DNA of 64,000 nucleotides from a virus. Each line of letters starts with the position of its first letter. The stretch's first letter is position 1. The notes below the pieces were generated by a model that worked only from the letters and a program-made list of their open reading frames with translations, searched no databases and was not told where the DNA came from. Both the position numbers and the translations under genes were made by a program. The DNA lies in IMG/VR virus record IMGVR_UViG_3300027970_002011, positions 1 to 64,000 of that record; one strand, 5' to 3'. Of the stretch, positions 42,649 through 51,330 are shown piece after piece.

Positions 42649-42918
42649 TTATTTAATATCAAGTTTTTTTATTTCTTCGTCAATTTCAGTTTGTCTTCTA
42701 ACATCTAAAAGTTTTCTATCAGTTGCCTGAATCATTCTTTTTTCAGCCTCTAACCCACTTCTTTTCAACTCTTTAGTCATTTCTTCTTTAGTAACCAAAG
42801 TTTCCATTTGTTTATTTATTTTTGATAATTGTCTCGTATCTCCGCAACTTTTAAATAAACCTAAAACAGCAATTACTAAAATAATTACGTTAAAATTCTT
42901 TTTTACAAATTCTTTCAT
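42649..42918 (-). CDS. Small single-helix membrane protein
   Basis: 89 aa: a basic start, one membrane helix (NVIILVIAVLGLFKSCG), then a charged coiled-coil tail. The ATG of the four-helix protein follows its stop with no gap. It may act in the same lysis or membrane complex (antiholin or spanin-like). Function unknown. Confidence 0.72.
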   Translation of the reverse strand: MKEFVKKNFNVIILVIAVLGLFKSCGDTRQLSKINKQMETLVTKEEMTKELKRSGLEAEKRMIQATDRKLLDVRRQTEIDEEIKKLDIK

Positions 42919-42938
42919 AGTTTTTTTATTAATAAATA

Positions 42939-43739
42939 TTATAGATACTCAAACAGGTCGTTAGACTCATTACGAAGTTTACGTAATGCCTTTTCTTTAA
43001 TTTGTCGTACACGTTCTTTTGTCAGTTTGAAGTCATTACCGATGTCCTCTAAAGTTCTTGTTTGACCTGACAAACCAAAGTAATCTTCAATAATAATTTT
43101 TTCTCTATCATCCAAGATTCCCAAAATTTCTTTTAATTTCTCTTTGAGTATTTCCTTTGTGTCAAATATTGAGTCAGGTAATTCTGCATCAGGATTCTTA
43201 ATCAAATCCAACAACGTATCACCTTCTTCATTTAGAGGTGCATCATAATTTATTGTCGTTGGGAGATTAACAAACTTATCAGGTAAATCCGCCCCGTTTT
43301 TTTCAACTTCTTTCTTGGCCTTCTGAAGTTCTTGTACGACGTTAACCGGGAGTCGGATAGTACGAGCATTTTCATTTAGAGATTGAAGAATTGATTGACG
43401 AATCCACCAAACTGCGTATGAAATAAAACGTAGTTGTTTAGTCCAATCAAAATTCCCAACCGCCTTTAATAGTCCCAAATTACCCTCAGCAATCAAATCT
43501 GATAATTCAAGCCCTTGGTTTTGATACTGTTTAGCCACAGTTATAACAAATCTCAAGTTACCAATTAAAAGTTCCTGTTCAATTTGTTTCTTTTCTGATT
43601 CTGTAATATCACCTGATAGAATTTTTTGAGCCAATTCACGTTCTCGCTCAACTGTCATTACTTTAATCTTGCGAATATCTTTAAGATATGTTGCAATTTC
43701 TTCTTGATTGATTGGAATTGTAGATATTTTGTCTTTCAT
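42939..43739 (-). CDS. Sigma-70 family RNA polymerase sigma factor (RpoD-like)
   Basis: 266 aa, with regions in order: 1.2 (IATYLKDIRKIKVMTVERER), 2 (LRFVITVAKQYQNQGLELSD; ISYAVWWIRQSILQSLNENA) and 4 (TLEDIGNDFKLTKERVRQIK). It resembles the short Bacteroidota RpoD rather than the diverged T4 gp55. The usual region 3 helices after RTIRLPVNVV are cut to about 20 residues with a KNGADLPDKF insert. It probably redirects host RNA polymerase, perhaps to the TATTTATA sites. Downstream of a host-type promoter (44299-44331) via the gene at 43741. Confidence 0.95.
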   Translation of the reverse strand: MKDKISTIPINQEEIATYLKDIRKIKVMTVERERELAQKILSGDITESEKKQIEQELLIGNLRFVITVAKQYQNQGLELSDLIAEGNLGLLKAVGNFDWTKQLRFISYAVWWIRQSILQSLNENARTIRLPVNVVQELQKAKKEVEKNGADLPDKFVNLPTTINYDAPLNEEGDTLLDLIKNPDAELPDSIFDTKEILKEKLKEILGILDDREKIIIEDYFGLSGQTRTLEDIGNDFKLTKERVRQIKEKALRKLRNESNDLFEYL

Positions 43740-43740
43740 G

Positions 43741-44280
43741 TTATTTAGATAGTTTTTGTAGTAATTTTTTTTCGTTTTCAGTTAAAGAGTTAAAACCAAA
43801 TTCTGTGATTTTATCCAATAAGTCATCCAAAGATAATGTTTTCTTTTTAGACTTTTGAATAATTGTTTTAATTTCATCCTCATCATCATCGTCATCATCA
43901 TCCTCTTCCATCATGTCAATAATCTCCTGTTGTAATTTTTCAAAATCACTATGAATTTTAACAGTGTCGGATTGAACATTGGAGTTTTCATTCTCTTGTT
44001 CTAAATCCGTTAAGTTACTTGCAAAGTCATTATTGACAAGTACGCTAACATTTTCCGAAGGTGAAACTATAACCATATCAACATGGTTATTCAAAACATC
44101 TTTAACATAACTGGTTATATTGTTTAAATTCCAGTCAGATTCAAAATGTGATATGATAAAGGTATTCGTATTTGAAAGTTTTAACTTTTTTGAGCTAACC
44201 ATAGGTGCGAGACAAATATTAATCGCCCTAACTCTATCATTGACTTGGAAATCACCCAACATTGTAATTAAATAATTCAT
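43741..44280 (-). CDS. Hypothetical acidic protein ahead of the sigma factor
   Basis: 179 aa. The N-terminal alpha/beta part (MNYLITMLGDFQVNDRVRAI, DMVIVSPSENVSVLVNND) is followed by an Asp run (eight or so D, ~residue 130) and the C-terminal helix LDDLLDKITEFGFNSLTENE, a motif like the DUF6576-type tails of Bacteroidota proteins. 1 nt before the sigma gene, so possibly its partner or regulator (anti-sigma role is only a guess). Confidence 0.8.
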   Translation of the reverse strand: MNYLITMLGDFQVNDRVRAINICLAPMVSSKKLKLSNTNTFIISHFESDWNLNNITSYVKDVLNNHVDMVIVSPSENVSVLVNNDFASNLTDLEQENENSNVQSDTVKIHSDFEKLQQEIIDMMEEDDDDDDDEDEIKTIIQKSKKKTLSLDDLLDKITEFGFNSLTENEKKLLQKLSK

Positions 44281-44298
44281 ATGTCTTTTTATTTACTA

Positions 44299-44331
44299 CA
44301 AATGTAATACCAAAATGGTAATAGAACCAAA
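44299..44331 (-). promoter_or_regulatory. Host-type promoter of the sigma-factor operon
   Basis: Minus strand: TTTG (44331-44328), 21 nt, TACATTTG (44306-44299), 18 nt before the ATG at 44280. Full consensus. Implies that the phage sigma gene is first transcribed by the host polymerase. Confidence 0.8.
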
Positions 44332-44332
44332 C

Positions 44333-44860
44333 TTATTTACGAAAAATCCAACAGTTTTCCATGATTGTTCGTGTGGGTAACATTTCGTCTACCGCTTTAA
44401 CAACACCAGGCCATGAATCCTCATAATCATGACCTGATAGTATTCCCCCCCTTTTAACTTTTGGTAACCACAAACCGATATCTTCTTTAACAGATTCGTA
44501 AGTGTGTGTTAAGTCAATGAACACGACATCCAAACTTTCATCTTCAAATTGACTTACAACTTCTGAAGACAACCCTCTGATTGATTTGTAGGTTCTTTCC
44601 CCCATGTTTTTTTTAAAAACTTCATAGATATCAACTTCAGTTGCCAACTTATGTGTAGAGGTTAACTCATTAGGGGAACCCTTCCATGAGTCAATAATGA
44701 TTACATTACGATTAATGGCTTTGTCAACTAAATAAGATGATGACTTACCAAGCCACGCACCTAATTCAACCATTGTACCACCCTCAGGACATTGTTCTAT
44801 TAGGTAGTCATAACTCTTAAGGTGATTAAACCACCCTTTAATCTCAGTATAATCTTTCAT
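44333..44860 (-). CDS. SAM-dependent methyltransferase (Methyltransf_24-like)
   Basis: 175 aa, class I fold: MVELGAWLGKSSSYLVDKAI (motif I, ~30), VIIIDSWKGSPNEL, SLDVVFIDLTHTYESVKEDI and KVKRGGILSGHDYEDSWPGV. This is the pattern of CmcI/macrocin-type O-methyltransferases that act on sugars or small molecules. In this phage it may methylate a glycan made by the sugar genes. Overlaps the recombination nuclease stop by 1 nt. Confidence 0.85.
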   Translation of the reverse strand: MKDYTEIKGWFNHLKSYDYLIEQCPEGGTMVELGAWLGKSSSYLVDKAINRNVIIIDSWKGSPNELTSTHKLATEVDIYEVFKKNMGERTYKSIRGLSSEVVSQFEDESLDVVFIDLTHTYESVKEDIGLWLPKVKRGGILSGHDYEDSWPGVVKAVDEMLPTRTIMENCWIFRK

Positions 44861-47190
44861 TATTGTATGACTCTTGATACGTTTTCTTCTTTTTTAATTC
44901 TAACAACATTGTCAGCCCAGTTCGTAACCAAAGGATTGTGTGTGATTACAAATACCTTTTCAAAGTAATCTTTAATCTTAGTGAAGAACTCTCCAACTAA
45001 TTCTAAGTTATCGTTTGAAATTTTTCCAAACACCTCATCCCAAACAATGATATTTGGTTTTGGTAATGAACATATCTTACTCAACACGGCTCTAAGTGCC
45101 ATACTCGCAATTGTTCTTTCATAACCTGAACCTGATGACATCAACTTTTCAATACCCGTTGAATTGTCAATCATGATGAACTCCACTTCATTCTTATCAT
45201 TGATTCTAATCTCCAAGTTAAAGTAACAAGAATCTTGTAACAATCTTTGAAGTTCTTGATTAATCAATGGCATCATGGTTTTCATGATGATTTTTGAAAT
45301 ACCGTTCTTACCAAACAATTCCAAGTAGATTTTATAAATCTTTTCCTTCTCAAATTCAACTTTAATCTTTTCAATGATTTCAGAATTTGTTTGAATCTTG
45401 GCCGTTGCTGAATTAATATCATTGTTGTTATTGATTTGGGCTCTTTCAAGTTCTCTCTTTCGGTTAATCAATTCATCAATACGTAATTGAGCCTTAATAA
45501 TCTTTGCCTCAAGTTCTTGGTTCTTCTTAATCTTTTCTTGAGACTCAATGTATCTTTTAAGTACATCTTGTTTTTTCTCAAGTTTAAGTTTTTCTGCTTC
45601 CAATCCAACCTCAAATTTTTCCTTAATGAGTTTGTTACGTTCATACTCATCAAAGTCTTTTTTGAGTTGCGTGTAGGACTTTTCTTTGAAATCAAGGTCT
45701 TTCCACTGTTTTGATAACTTGTCAACCTTCTTCTCACAATCACCCAACTCATCAATCTTTTTCTTTGTCAGTGCGGCTTCCATCAATTTGATTCCACAGT
45801 GCTCACACTGAATCCCATCTCCAAACTTCTTAACCAATTCTTCAATATCTTCAACTTTTTTCTGAGCAAGAATAAGTTCACCGTTTGTGGTTTTCATCTC
45901 ATTTCTAATCTCATCATGTTTGTCCTCATGATAGTATGATGTGGGTTCCTTAATTATAACACCATTGATTTGGGTTTTAATTTTTTCACATTCCCTTTCT
46001 GAGTTTGAAATTTCACTTTGTATGTTGATTGGGTTTAAACCTAAAAGTTCTTTATCTATGTCAGAGTATTTCGCATTTAACAAACCGTCTTTATATTCTT
46101 GACCAGTTGATAATCTTTCGGTAACATCAACAATCTCCTTTTCAACATCAACATTAGTCTGTTTAAGGGTGGTGATTTTTTCTTTCAATAAATCAATATC
46201 ACCCTTTAATGTCTCAGTATTGTAGACATTAGACATCATACTTTTGGTAAAGGTAGAAACGATTTCTTTACCCGTCTCTTCTTTTATTTTCAAGAATTCA
46301 AGACCCATAAACCTACTCAGGACTTGTCCACGAGCAGTTGGTTTAGAATCAATGAGTTCCTCCAAATTAGTAGATGTAGTTAAAATAGTCATCAAGAAGT
46401 CATCCATATCACCAATAGAATTCTTAATAAACTTCTCAGTTTCTCTTCTTTGTTCTCCTGTAAAGTTTTGGTAAGAACCATCCCCCAATTTTTTTAAGAA
46501 ATCCAATTCGGTTTTGACATTCCAATCACCAGACTTAGACTTCTTTCTTTCAATTGTACGAGAAACCACATACTCATCGCCATCAATAACGATGTCACCC
46601 CTAACCTGTACTTTATTAGAGTCACGGAACCTATTGAAAATTTCTTCCGCCTTCTGTGTTTTAGTGGTGGTGTTAAAGAATAGAAACATCAATAAGTCCA
46701 CAGTTAAAACTGTTTTACCACCAAAGTTTGGTGGGTCTGATTCCACAACAGTTATACCGTTACACTTCTCAAAGTCCAACACTTGATTGTCACCATAACT
46801 CAAAAAGTTAGAGAAGTGAATCTTCTTAATATACCACTTTTGAAATGGTGTAACCTCAACATTCTGTTGAATTAACTTATTCTCAACCGCCTCATCAATT
46901 TTTACAATGTCATCATACTTATCACCACTACCCTTACTTTCCAAAAAAGATTTCATCAACTCACGTTGATAGTTCTTATCCATAATGTTAAATGAAACAT
47001 CCACAGTTTGTTGTCCTGTTTCAGTTTGTTTTGTCTTGGTAATGACATTAACATTTAATGAATTGTATTTCTTTTGAAAATAAGTTTTTACACTCTTAAT
47101 TCTCTCTTGAGTGAAGTTTTCAGGCGTGTCTTCCCAAACAACCTGAATGTAAGGATTTTCGTATTCTTCTAATTTTATTTTTTCTGACAT
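44860..47190 (-). CDS. Recombination endonuclease subunit, gp46/SbcC/Rad50-like
   Basis: 776 aa from the ATG at 47190 (the frame opens to 47232). About 120 N-terminal residues not found in the core family precede the ATPase head: IHFSNFLSYGDNQVLDFEKC, Walker A with GGKTVLTVDLL, two long coiled coils around the zinc hook QCEHCGIKLM, the signature SGSGYERTIASMALRAV and Walker B NIIVWDEVFGKIS. With the gp47-like subunit it resects DNA ends for T4-type recombination-dependent replication. Rad50-family members of T4 are ~560 aa, so this one is long. Confidence 0.95.
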   Translation of the reverse strand: MSEKIKLEEYENPYIQVVWEDTPENFTQERIKSVKTYFQKKYNSLNVNVITKTKQTETGQQTVDVSFNIMDKNYQRELMKSFLESKGSGDKYDDIVKIDEAVENKLIQQNVEVTPFQKWYIKKIHFSNFLSYGDNQVLDFEKCNGITVVESDPPNFGGKTVLTVDLLMFLFFNTTTKTQKAEEIFNRFRDSNKVQVRGDIVIDGDEYVVSRTIERKKSKSGDWNVKTELDFLKKLGDGSYQNFTGEQRRETEKFIKNSIGDMDDFLMTILTTSTNLEELIDSKPTARGQVLSRFMGLEFLKIKEETGKEIVSTFTKSMMSNVYNTETLKGDIDLLKEKITTLKQTNVDVEKEIVDVTERLSTGQEYKDGLLNAKYSDIDKELLGLNPINIQSEISNSERECEKIKTQINGVIIKEPTSYYHEDKHDEIRNEMKTTNGELILAQKKVEDIEELVKKFGDGIQCEHCGIKLMEAALTKKKIDELGDCEKKVDKLSKQWKDLDFKEKSYTQLKKDFDEYERNKLIKEKFEVGLEAEKLKLEKKQDVLKRYIESQEKIKKNQELEAKIIKAQLRIDELINRKRELERAQINNNNDINSATAKIQTNSEIIEKIKVEFEKEKIYKIYLELFGKNGISKIIMKTMMPLINQELQRLLQDSCYFNLEIRINDKNEVEFIMIDNSTGIEKLMSSGSGYERTIASMALRAVLSKICSLPKPNIIVWDEVFGKISNDNLELVGEFFTKIKDYFEKVFVITHNPLVTNWADNVVRIKKEENVSRVIQ

Positions 47191-47236
47191 AGTAGTTAAA
47201 TCGTAATTAATTGGTGGATTAAATAAGTCCATAACA

Positions 47237-47422
47237 TTATTGTCCTGACATTACAAATCCTGTGTTTTCTTCTGTCGTACCCGTTGAAGCTTGTTCTCTT
47301 AGGTCCTCCAAATACTTCTTCAATTTCTCATTGTAAAGTTTTTCATAGGTGTGTTGAGCACTTTTGATTTTTTGGTTGCGAGCAGCAACTTTTTTTCTGT
47401 GTTCTTTTTCTCTTTTTCCCAT
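47237..47422 (-). CDS. Small basic coiled-coil protein (61 aa)
   Basis: MGKREKEHRKKVAARNQKIK, then SAQHTYEKLYNEKLKKYLED: a basic helical N-terminus and a Gly/Thr-rich tail. I recall this type from small proteins near gp46 in aquatic T4-like phages; function unknown. 2 nt after the membrane gene upstream. Confidence 0.75.
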   Translation of the reverse strand: MGKREKEHRKKVAARNQKIKSAQHTYEKLYNEKLKKYLEDLREQASTGTTEENTGFVMSGQ

Positions 47423-47424
47423 TT

Positions 47425-47745
47425 TTATTTTTCGTTTTCAAACCATTCAATAATTGAGTTCACCGCCCATACACCTCCCGATGCCAATAGTCCGTCAAAG
47501 AACCATGAAATCCATGTTGGTGTGTCATACAAGAAACTTGTAGGTGAAAATAAAGTTAGACCCAAAAAGAATCCAACCCATGTTGATGTACACATCATAC
47601 AAGAAATCAAACCTGAGATGAATTTCAAAATTGGTGAAAGTTCCGCCCAAGCGTGTACCCATTGTCTTTGTGTGTCAAAGATAGAACCGTAAACCAAAAT
47701 TTGGCTCAGTCCATACGCTAAAATAATCCAAGTGAATATTATCAT
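47425..47745 (-). CDS. Three-helix membrane protein with CMMC motif
   Basis: 106 aa. Helices at 1-20 (MIIFTWIILAYGLSQILVYG), ~38-65 (FISGLISCMMCTSTWVGFFL) and ~80-98. The SCMMCxSTWxGFFLG stretch is like the DUF1360 membrane family, often seen in T4-like phages. Role unknown; it may anchor or modify the inner membrane. Confidence 0.78.
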   Translation of the reverse strand: MIIFTWIILAYGLSQILVYGSIFDTQRQWVHAWAELSPILKFISGLISCMMCTSTWVGFFLGLTLFSPTSFLYDTPTWISWFFDGLLASGGVWAVNSIIEWFENEK

Positions 47746-47753
47746 AATTTATT

Positions 47754-48575
47754 TTATTTATAAAGTTTATTGTCCAAGTTGGACCCTTTTAAATATAAGG
47801 CTTTTTGGTCTTGTTGTAACTTATTTAGTTCGTTAATTTTACTTTTTAATTCAGAAATTTCAACATCTCTATCAATTACTTGTTGCCTAATTTTTTGTAG
47901 AGTCTCTTGAAGTTTATTTGTGTTATCGGGATTGTCGGTCTTTTGTTTAAGAATGTCTAAAGAATGTCTAAGTTCATCTAGTTCTTCATCTTTCTTAGAC
48001 ATTTTATAGTGGAAAATATTTTCGTTTTCTGTGGTTATAGTGGAAAATTCTCGCTCTTTATCGGTAATTTCACCCTCTTTAGTGGAAAATTTTCGTCTAA
48101 GTTCATCTAGTTCACTATCCTTTTTAGACATTCCATTTTCCAACTGTTGTATTTTTAACAACAGTTCATTTTCACTACTGTTGTCGTAAATTGTTACAAT
48201 TTTTTCGACAGGAACCTCTTTGATAATTTCCTTGATAACTACTTTGTCAACGGGAACCTCTTTGATAACCTCAACCAATTTTTCAACGGTTACAACTTTT
48301 TCAACGGGGACCTCAACGTATTCAATCTTAACCACTTCTTTGATAACCTCAACAGGTATTTCCACCCGTTTTTCACGAATTACCTCTTTTTCCACCCATT
48401 TTTCTTGAATCCCACCCATATTTCCCAAAAGTCCATACTTTTCAATACGGTAACCTTGTTTGAATGAATCCTTTATTAAAGTATCAATATCCAAACCGTT
48501 TAAAGCACAGAAGGATTCTAAGTCTTTTAACTCTTCCTTAGTTAATACTATTGCCTTCTGTACTCCAAAACTCAT
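47754..48575 (-). CDS. Coiled-coil protein with VPVEKVV repeats
   Basis: 273 aa. A short N-terminal helical domain (VLTKEELKDLESFCALNGLD), then about 80 residues of alternating Val/Glu/Lys repeats (VEIPVEVIKEV, VEVPVEKVVTVEKLVEVIKE, VPVDKVVIKEIIKEVPVEKI), and a C-terminal coiled coil. Such repeats form extended beta or polyproline-like rods. Lies between the two recombination nuclease genes, overlapping the gp47-like stop by 1 nt. Function unknown. Confidence 0.8.
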   Translation of the reverse strand: MSFGVQKAIVLTKEELKDLESFCALNGLDIDTLIKDSFKQGYRIEKYGLLGNMGGIQEKWVEKEVIREKRVEIPVEVIKEVVKIEYVEVPVEKVVTVEKLVEVIKEVPVDKVVIKEIIKEVPVEKIVTIYDNSSENELLLKIQQLENGMSKKDSELDELRRKFSTKEGEITDKEREFSTITTENENIFHYKMSKKDEELDELRHSLDILKQKTDNPDNTNKLQETLQKIRQQVIDRDVEISELKSKINELNKLQQDQKALYLKGSNLDNKLYK

Positions 48576-49354
48576 TAGACGTTTGCTAACTTTTCCTTAC
48601 CCGTCTCTAAGTCTTCGTAAGAAGATATCTTGAATGACAAAAAAGGTTTTGGATTTGGCAAATCAACGAAGGTGTATTCATCGGATTCCAAGTCATAAAC
48701 ACCATAACCATGCTTTGTAATACTTTCCCCAAAATTTTGTTGTACAGTTGAACCTATCATATATGCTTTCTTACCCCCTGGGATATCAAATACTTGACGT
48801 TTGTGAATATCACCGCAGAGTACCAAATCACACCCTTCAAACTTCGAAGCCTCAAAACCATCTTCAAATTTGTAACCAATGTCTGTTGAAAGCCCGATAA
48901 CAGGTCCATGAAATAATCCAATCTTAACCCTATCAGTTTGAGGAATCTCAGGTTTAATGTTGTGGTCCATAAGCGAGTAAACCACCCATTCAATGTTCTC
49001 ATCTTCGTAAGAACCTCTGTTTTTATAGTATACAATGTTTTCATTCTTAAGTGAATCAATAATCGGAGACAAAGCATCCAACCTTGATTGGTTATTTTCA
49101 AGGAAGTCGTGATTACCAATAATTAGAATGGTTTTAGTAATTGATGCACATTCGGTTAAAATCCAAGCAACAAACTCTACCAATTCAGGTGTCATTTGAT
49201 TCTTTGAATGTACCAAATCACCAGTAAAAACAATACGGTCAGGTTTTAAAGCTTTCCACTCACTCAAAGCTTGTGTTAAGATTTGTTTATACAAGTCGTG
49301 GTCTTTAAATAGACGCACGTGTAAATCCGAAAAGTGAATTAATCTTTTTATCAT
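48575..49354 (-). CDS. Recombination nuclease subunit, gp47/SbcD/Mre11-like
   Basis: 259 aa from the ATG at 49354 (the frame extends to 49390). Metallophosphoesterase motifs: IHFSDLHVRLF (DxH), VFTGDLVHSKN (GDxxH-like), LIIGNHDFLENNQS (GNHD), LFHGPVIG, CDLVLCGDIHKRQVF (GDxH) and MIGSTVQQNFGE. This nuclease works with the gp46-like ATPase. It is shorter than T4 gp47 (339 aa), lacking much of the C-terminal capping part, unless the neighbouring gene supplies it. Confidence 0.94.
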   Translation of the reverse strand: MIKRLIHFSDLHVRLFKDHDLYKQILTQALSEWKALKPDRIVFTGDLVHSKNQMTPELVEFVAWILTECASITKTILIIGNHDFLENNQSRLDALSPIIDSLKNENIVYYKNRGSYEDENIEWVVYSLMDHNIKPEIPQTDRVKIGLFHGPVIGLSTDIGYKFEDGFEASKFEGCDLVLCGDIHKRQVFDIPGGKKAYMIGSTVQQNFGESITKHGYGVYDLESDEYTFVDLPNPKPFLSFKISSYEDLETGKEKLANV

Positions 49355-49557
49355 TCTGGCATTGCAAATTCTGAGTTGATGTGACCACAACTGTCACACT
49401 TATAGATTGGGAACGGCACAATTCCGTCGTTCATTGAACCAGTCATAAGTTTAGACACTTTTTTGAATTGGAATGCTTCAACAAAAGTGGTGTTTTCACA
49501 CTGTTCACATTTAAGTGTTTCAGCGGTTTTTAGATTTATAGTTAATTTTTGTTCCAT
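49351..49557 (-). CDS. Small zinc-ribbon protein
   Basis: 68 aa from the ATG at 49557. LKCEQCENTTFVEAFQFKKV, then IYKCDSCGHINSEFAMPE: two C-x2-C pairs about 35 residues apart form a zinc ribbon, with SKLMTGSMNDGIVPFPIYKC between them. I recall this family next to gp47 in aquatic T4-like phages. Possible nucleic-acid or nuclease-partner role. Overlaps the gp47-like start by 4 nt (ATGA). Confidence 0.85.
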   Translation of the reverse strand: MEQKLTINLKTAETLKCEQCENTTFVEAFQFKKVSKLMTGSMNDGIVPFPIYKCDSCGHINSEFAMPE

Positions 49558-49561
49558 ATTA

Positions 49562-50434
49562 TTAGAAATTTTCAATTTTTGTTATCATTTGTTTCATGAC
49601 TTGCTCAATCATATTAATAACATTATCTTGGTTCTCACCATCGTGTCGTGTTACAATTTTCAAATCTTTTTTAAGTTCATCCAAATCCAAATTTTTAATC
49701 AGTCCAATTTTCTTGTCAACATTATTCTTAGCCTTACGATATTGAAACCTATTAAGAGCCTCCACACGAAATATAAAAATGAATTTAGACAAGTCTTCAT
49801 ATTCCCACCCGTTTTTGTTAACCAAATGGTCTTCAATCGCACTATCTATCTGATTGTATATTTGGACAGTACCACCAAGAGCATTTTGAGTTTCCTCGGT
49901 AAAGAATGCCAATTTATTGTAATTACTATTCTTCTGCTCACCCTTTCTAATTAGATAAGCTAAGAAACCATTCTTAGAATATCTTACAAAAGAAAAGTTA
50001 TCAGTTTTTGCCGCAGTACACCACTTTGTATTAGAACCATATTTTAAAGAACCTATTTTAGTTAAAGGCTCCAAAAACAAATAATTCTTATCCTCATAGA
50101 GAATACGTATGTGTTCATCACGATTGAACTCAGAATCAAATTTTTTATTTCTAGCAGTTTCAACAACAGACAATAATGTTTGCCAAGATTTATATTTTTC
50201 ATGATACAAATCTTTTTCTTCAATCAAATGAATGTATAATTCAAAATCTTTTACCGTATCAATAATTTCTCTACTAACATAGTTTAGATTTTCGTTTTTT
50301 CTATTGACCCACATACTACAAAAGTATCTCAAATACTTTGTGGTTTGAGTGTAGTCTGCATTGGAAAACTTATTAAACATCACCTTCCCAATCTGTGACT
50401 CATATTGTTGTCTTAATTCATCTCTCTTAGACAT
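49562..50434 (-). CDS. Phage protein with NTKWCTA domain
   Basis: 290 aa. A helical N-terminus (TTKYLRYFCSMWVNRKNENL) is followed by LKYGSNTKWCTAAKTDNFSF, VRYSKNGFLAYLIRKGEQKN and YNKLAFFTEETQNALGG, the same domain as the LRR gene at 29883, then a helical basic C-terminus. The WC pair and following Y...G..Y.I pattern resemble a segment of PcfJ-type proteins. Function unknown, but its presence twice in this window suggests a specific role. Confidence 0.8.
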   Translation of the reverse strand: MSKRDELRQQYESQIGKVMFNKFSNADYTQTTKYLRYFCSMWVNRKNENLNYVSREIIDTVKDFELYIHLIEEKDLYHEKYKSWQTLLSVVETARNKKFDSEFNRDEHIRILYEDKNYLFLEPLTKIGSLKYGSNTKWCTAAKTDNFSFVRYSKNGFLAYLIRKGEQKNSNYNKLAFFTEETQNALGGTVQIYNQIDSAIEDHLVNKNGWEYEDLSKFIFIFRVEALNRFQYRKAKNNVDKKIGLIKNLDLDELKKDLKIVTRHDGENQDNVINMIEQVMKQMITKIENF

Positions 50435-50469
50435 AACTTAATTTTTTATAAAAAATACAAAACTTTTTT

Positions 50470-51330
50470 TTACTTACCAAGTATTGTTTTCATATTCATG
50501 TTCATAATCGTTGACATAATATCTTTTGGAACTCGGAACTCTTGATAGGTCTCATCGTCCTTGAGTAATACCACAATACATCCCAGTAGTTTGATGTTCT
50601 CATATTTTGTCCCTTCCAACATCTTAACCAATAACTTACCGTAAAAAGGTAGTTGAAGATAGTAGTGACCCAATGCGTTGTTTGGGTATGAATCAAACGG
50701 AGCATACATTGATTTTGTAAACCTATTGGTTTCAAAGTTTTTTTCTTTATTTGTCTTCCAATCCGTAATCAACAAACCAAACTCATCACCTTTAGCATTC
50801 GTAGTCAACCATACCTTGTCAGGTTGCCCTGTATATCCCAACTCAGGATGACCCAACACCATTTCCGTATCTAACAAAACCAAACCTCGTTGTTCTGACA
50901 AATCAAGGTAATGTTTACCAGCACGAATCATGGAGTCACTTTTCGCTTGAGCAAAAATGTCACATTCAAAAACAGGTTGACGAACTTCCTTATAACCCCC
51001 ATTTCGGGCGATGGTCTCAGTTTCCAAATGAAAGTGAGTTCTACTTCCCAAGTTGGTGGATTCAAGTCCAAGTTGTTTCCACTCTTCCATCAAACGTTCG
51101 GATTCAATGTAATCACCACCAGCCTTTTTCAAAGCAGCTTCTTCAGTTGGGAACTCATCATAAAACTTCTTTAACACCTTTGATACTGATGGGAAGTTAT
51201 CACGGACGTTACCATCCAAATCTTTCATCAAGTATTTGTGTTCATCTTCAAAGAACTCTAATCCAAATTCTTCTCGTTTCTTCTCAATAATCAAACGGAT
51301 GTCTTCCGCAGTCTCGTTTAGGTTTATCAT
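50470..51330 (-). CDS. PD-(D/E)XK nuclease (Cas4/RecB-like)
   Basis: 286 aa. Motifs in order: LGSRTHFHLETETIARNGGY (GxxxHxxxE), LGHPELGYTGQPDKVWLTTN (G-x-P-D, motif II Asp), LLITDWKTNKEKNFETNRFT (D-x-K) and NALGHYYLQLPFYGKLLVKM (Q-x3-Y). This is the exonuclease fold of Cas4, RecB and phage DNA exonucleases. No Fe-S cysteine cluster is evident. It sits between the primase and the WCTA gene, so it probably acts in replication or recombination. Overlaps the primase stop by 4 nt. Confidence 0.88.
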   Translation of the reverse strand: MINLNETAEDIRLIIEKKREEFGLEFFEDEHKYLMKDLDGNVRDNFPSVSKVLKKFYDEFPTEEAALKKAGGDYIESERLMEEWKQLGLESTNLGSRTHFHLETETIARNGGYKEVRQPVFECDIFAQAKSDSMIRAGKHYLDLSEQRGLVLLDTEMVLGHPELGYTGQPDKVWLTTNAKGDEFGLLITDWKTNKEKNFETNRFTKSMYAPFDSYPNNALGHYYLQLPFYGKLLVKMLEGTKYENIKLLGCIVVLLKDDETYQEFRVPKDIMSTIMNMNMKTILGK

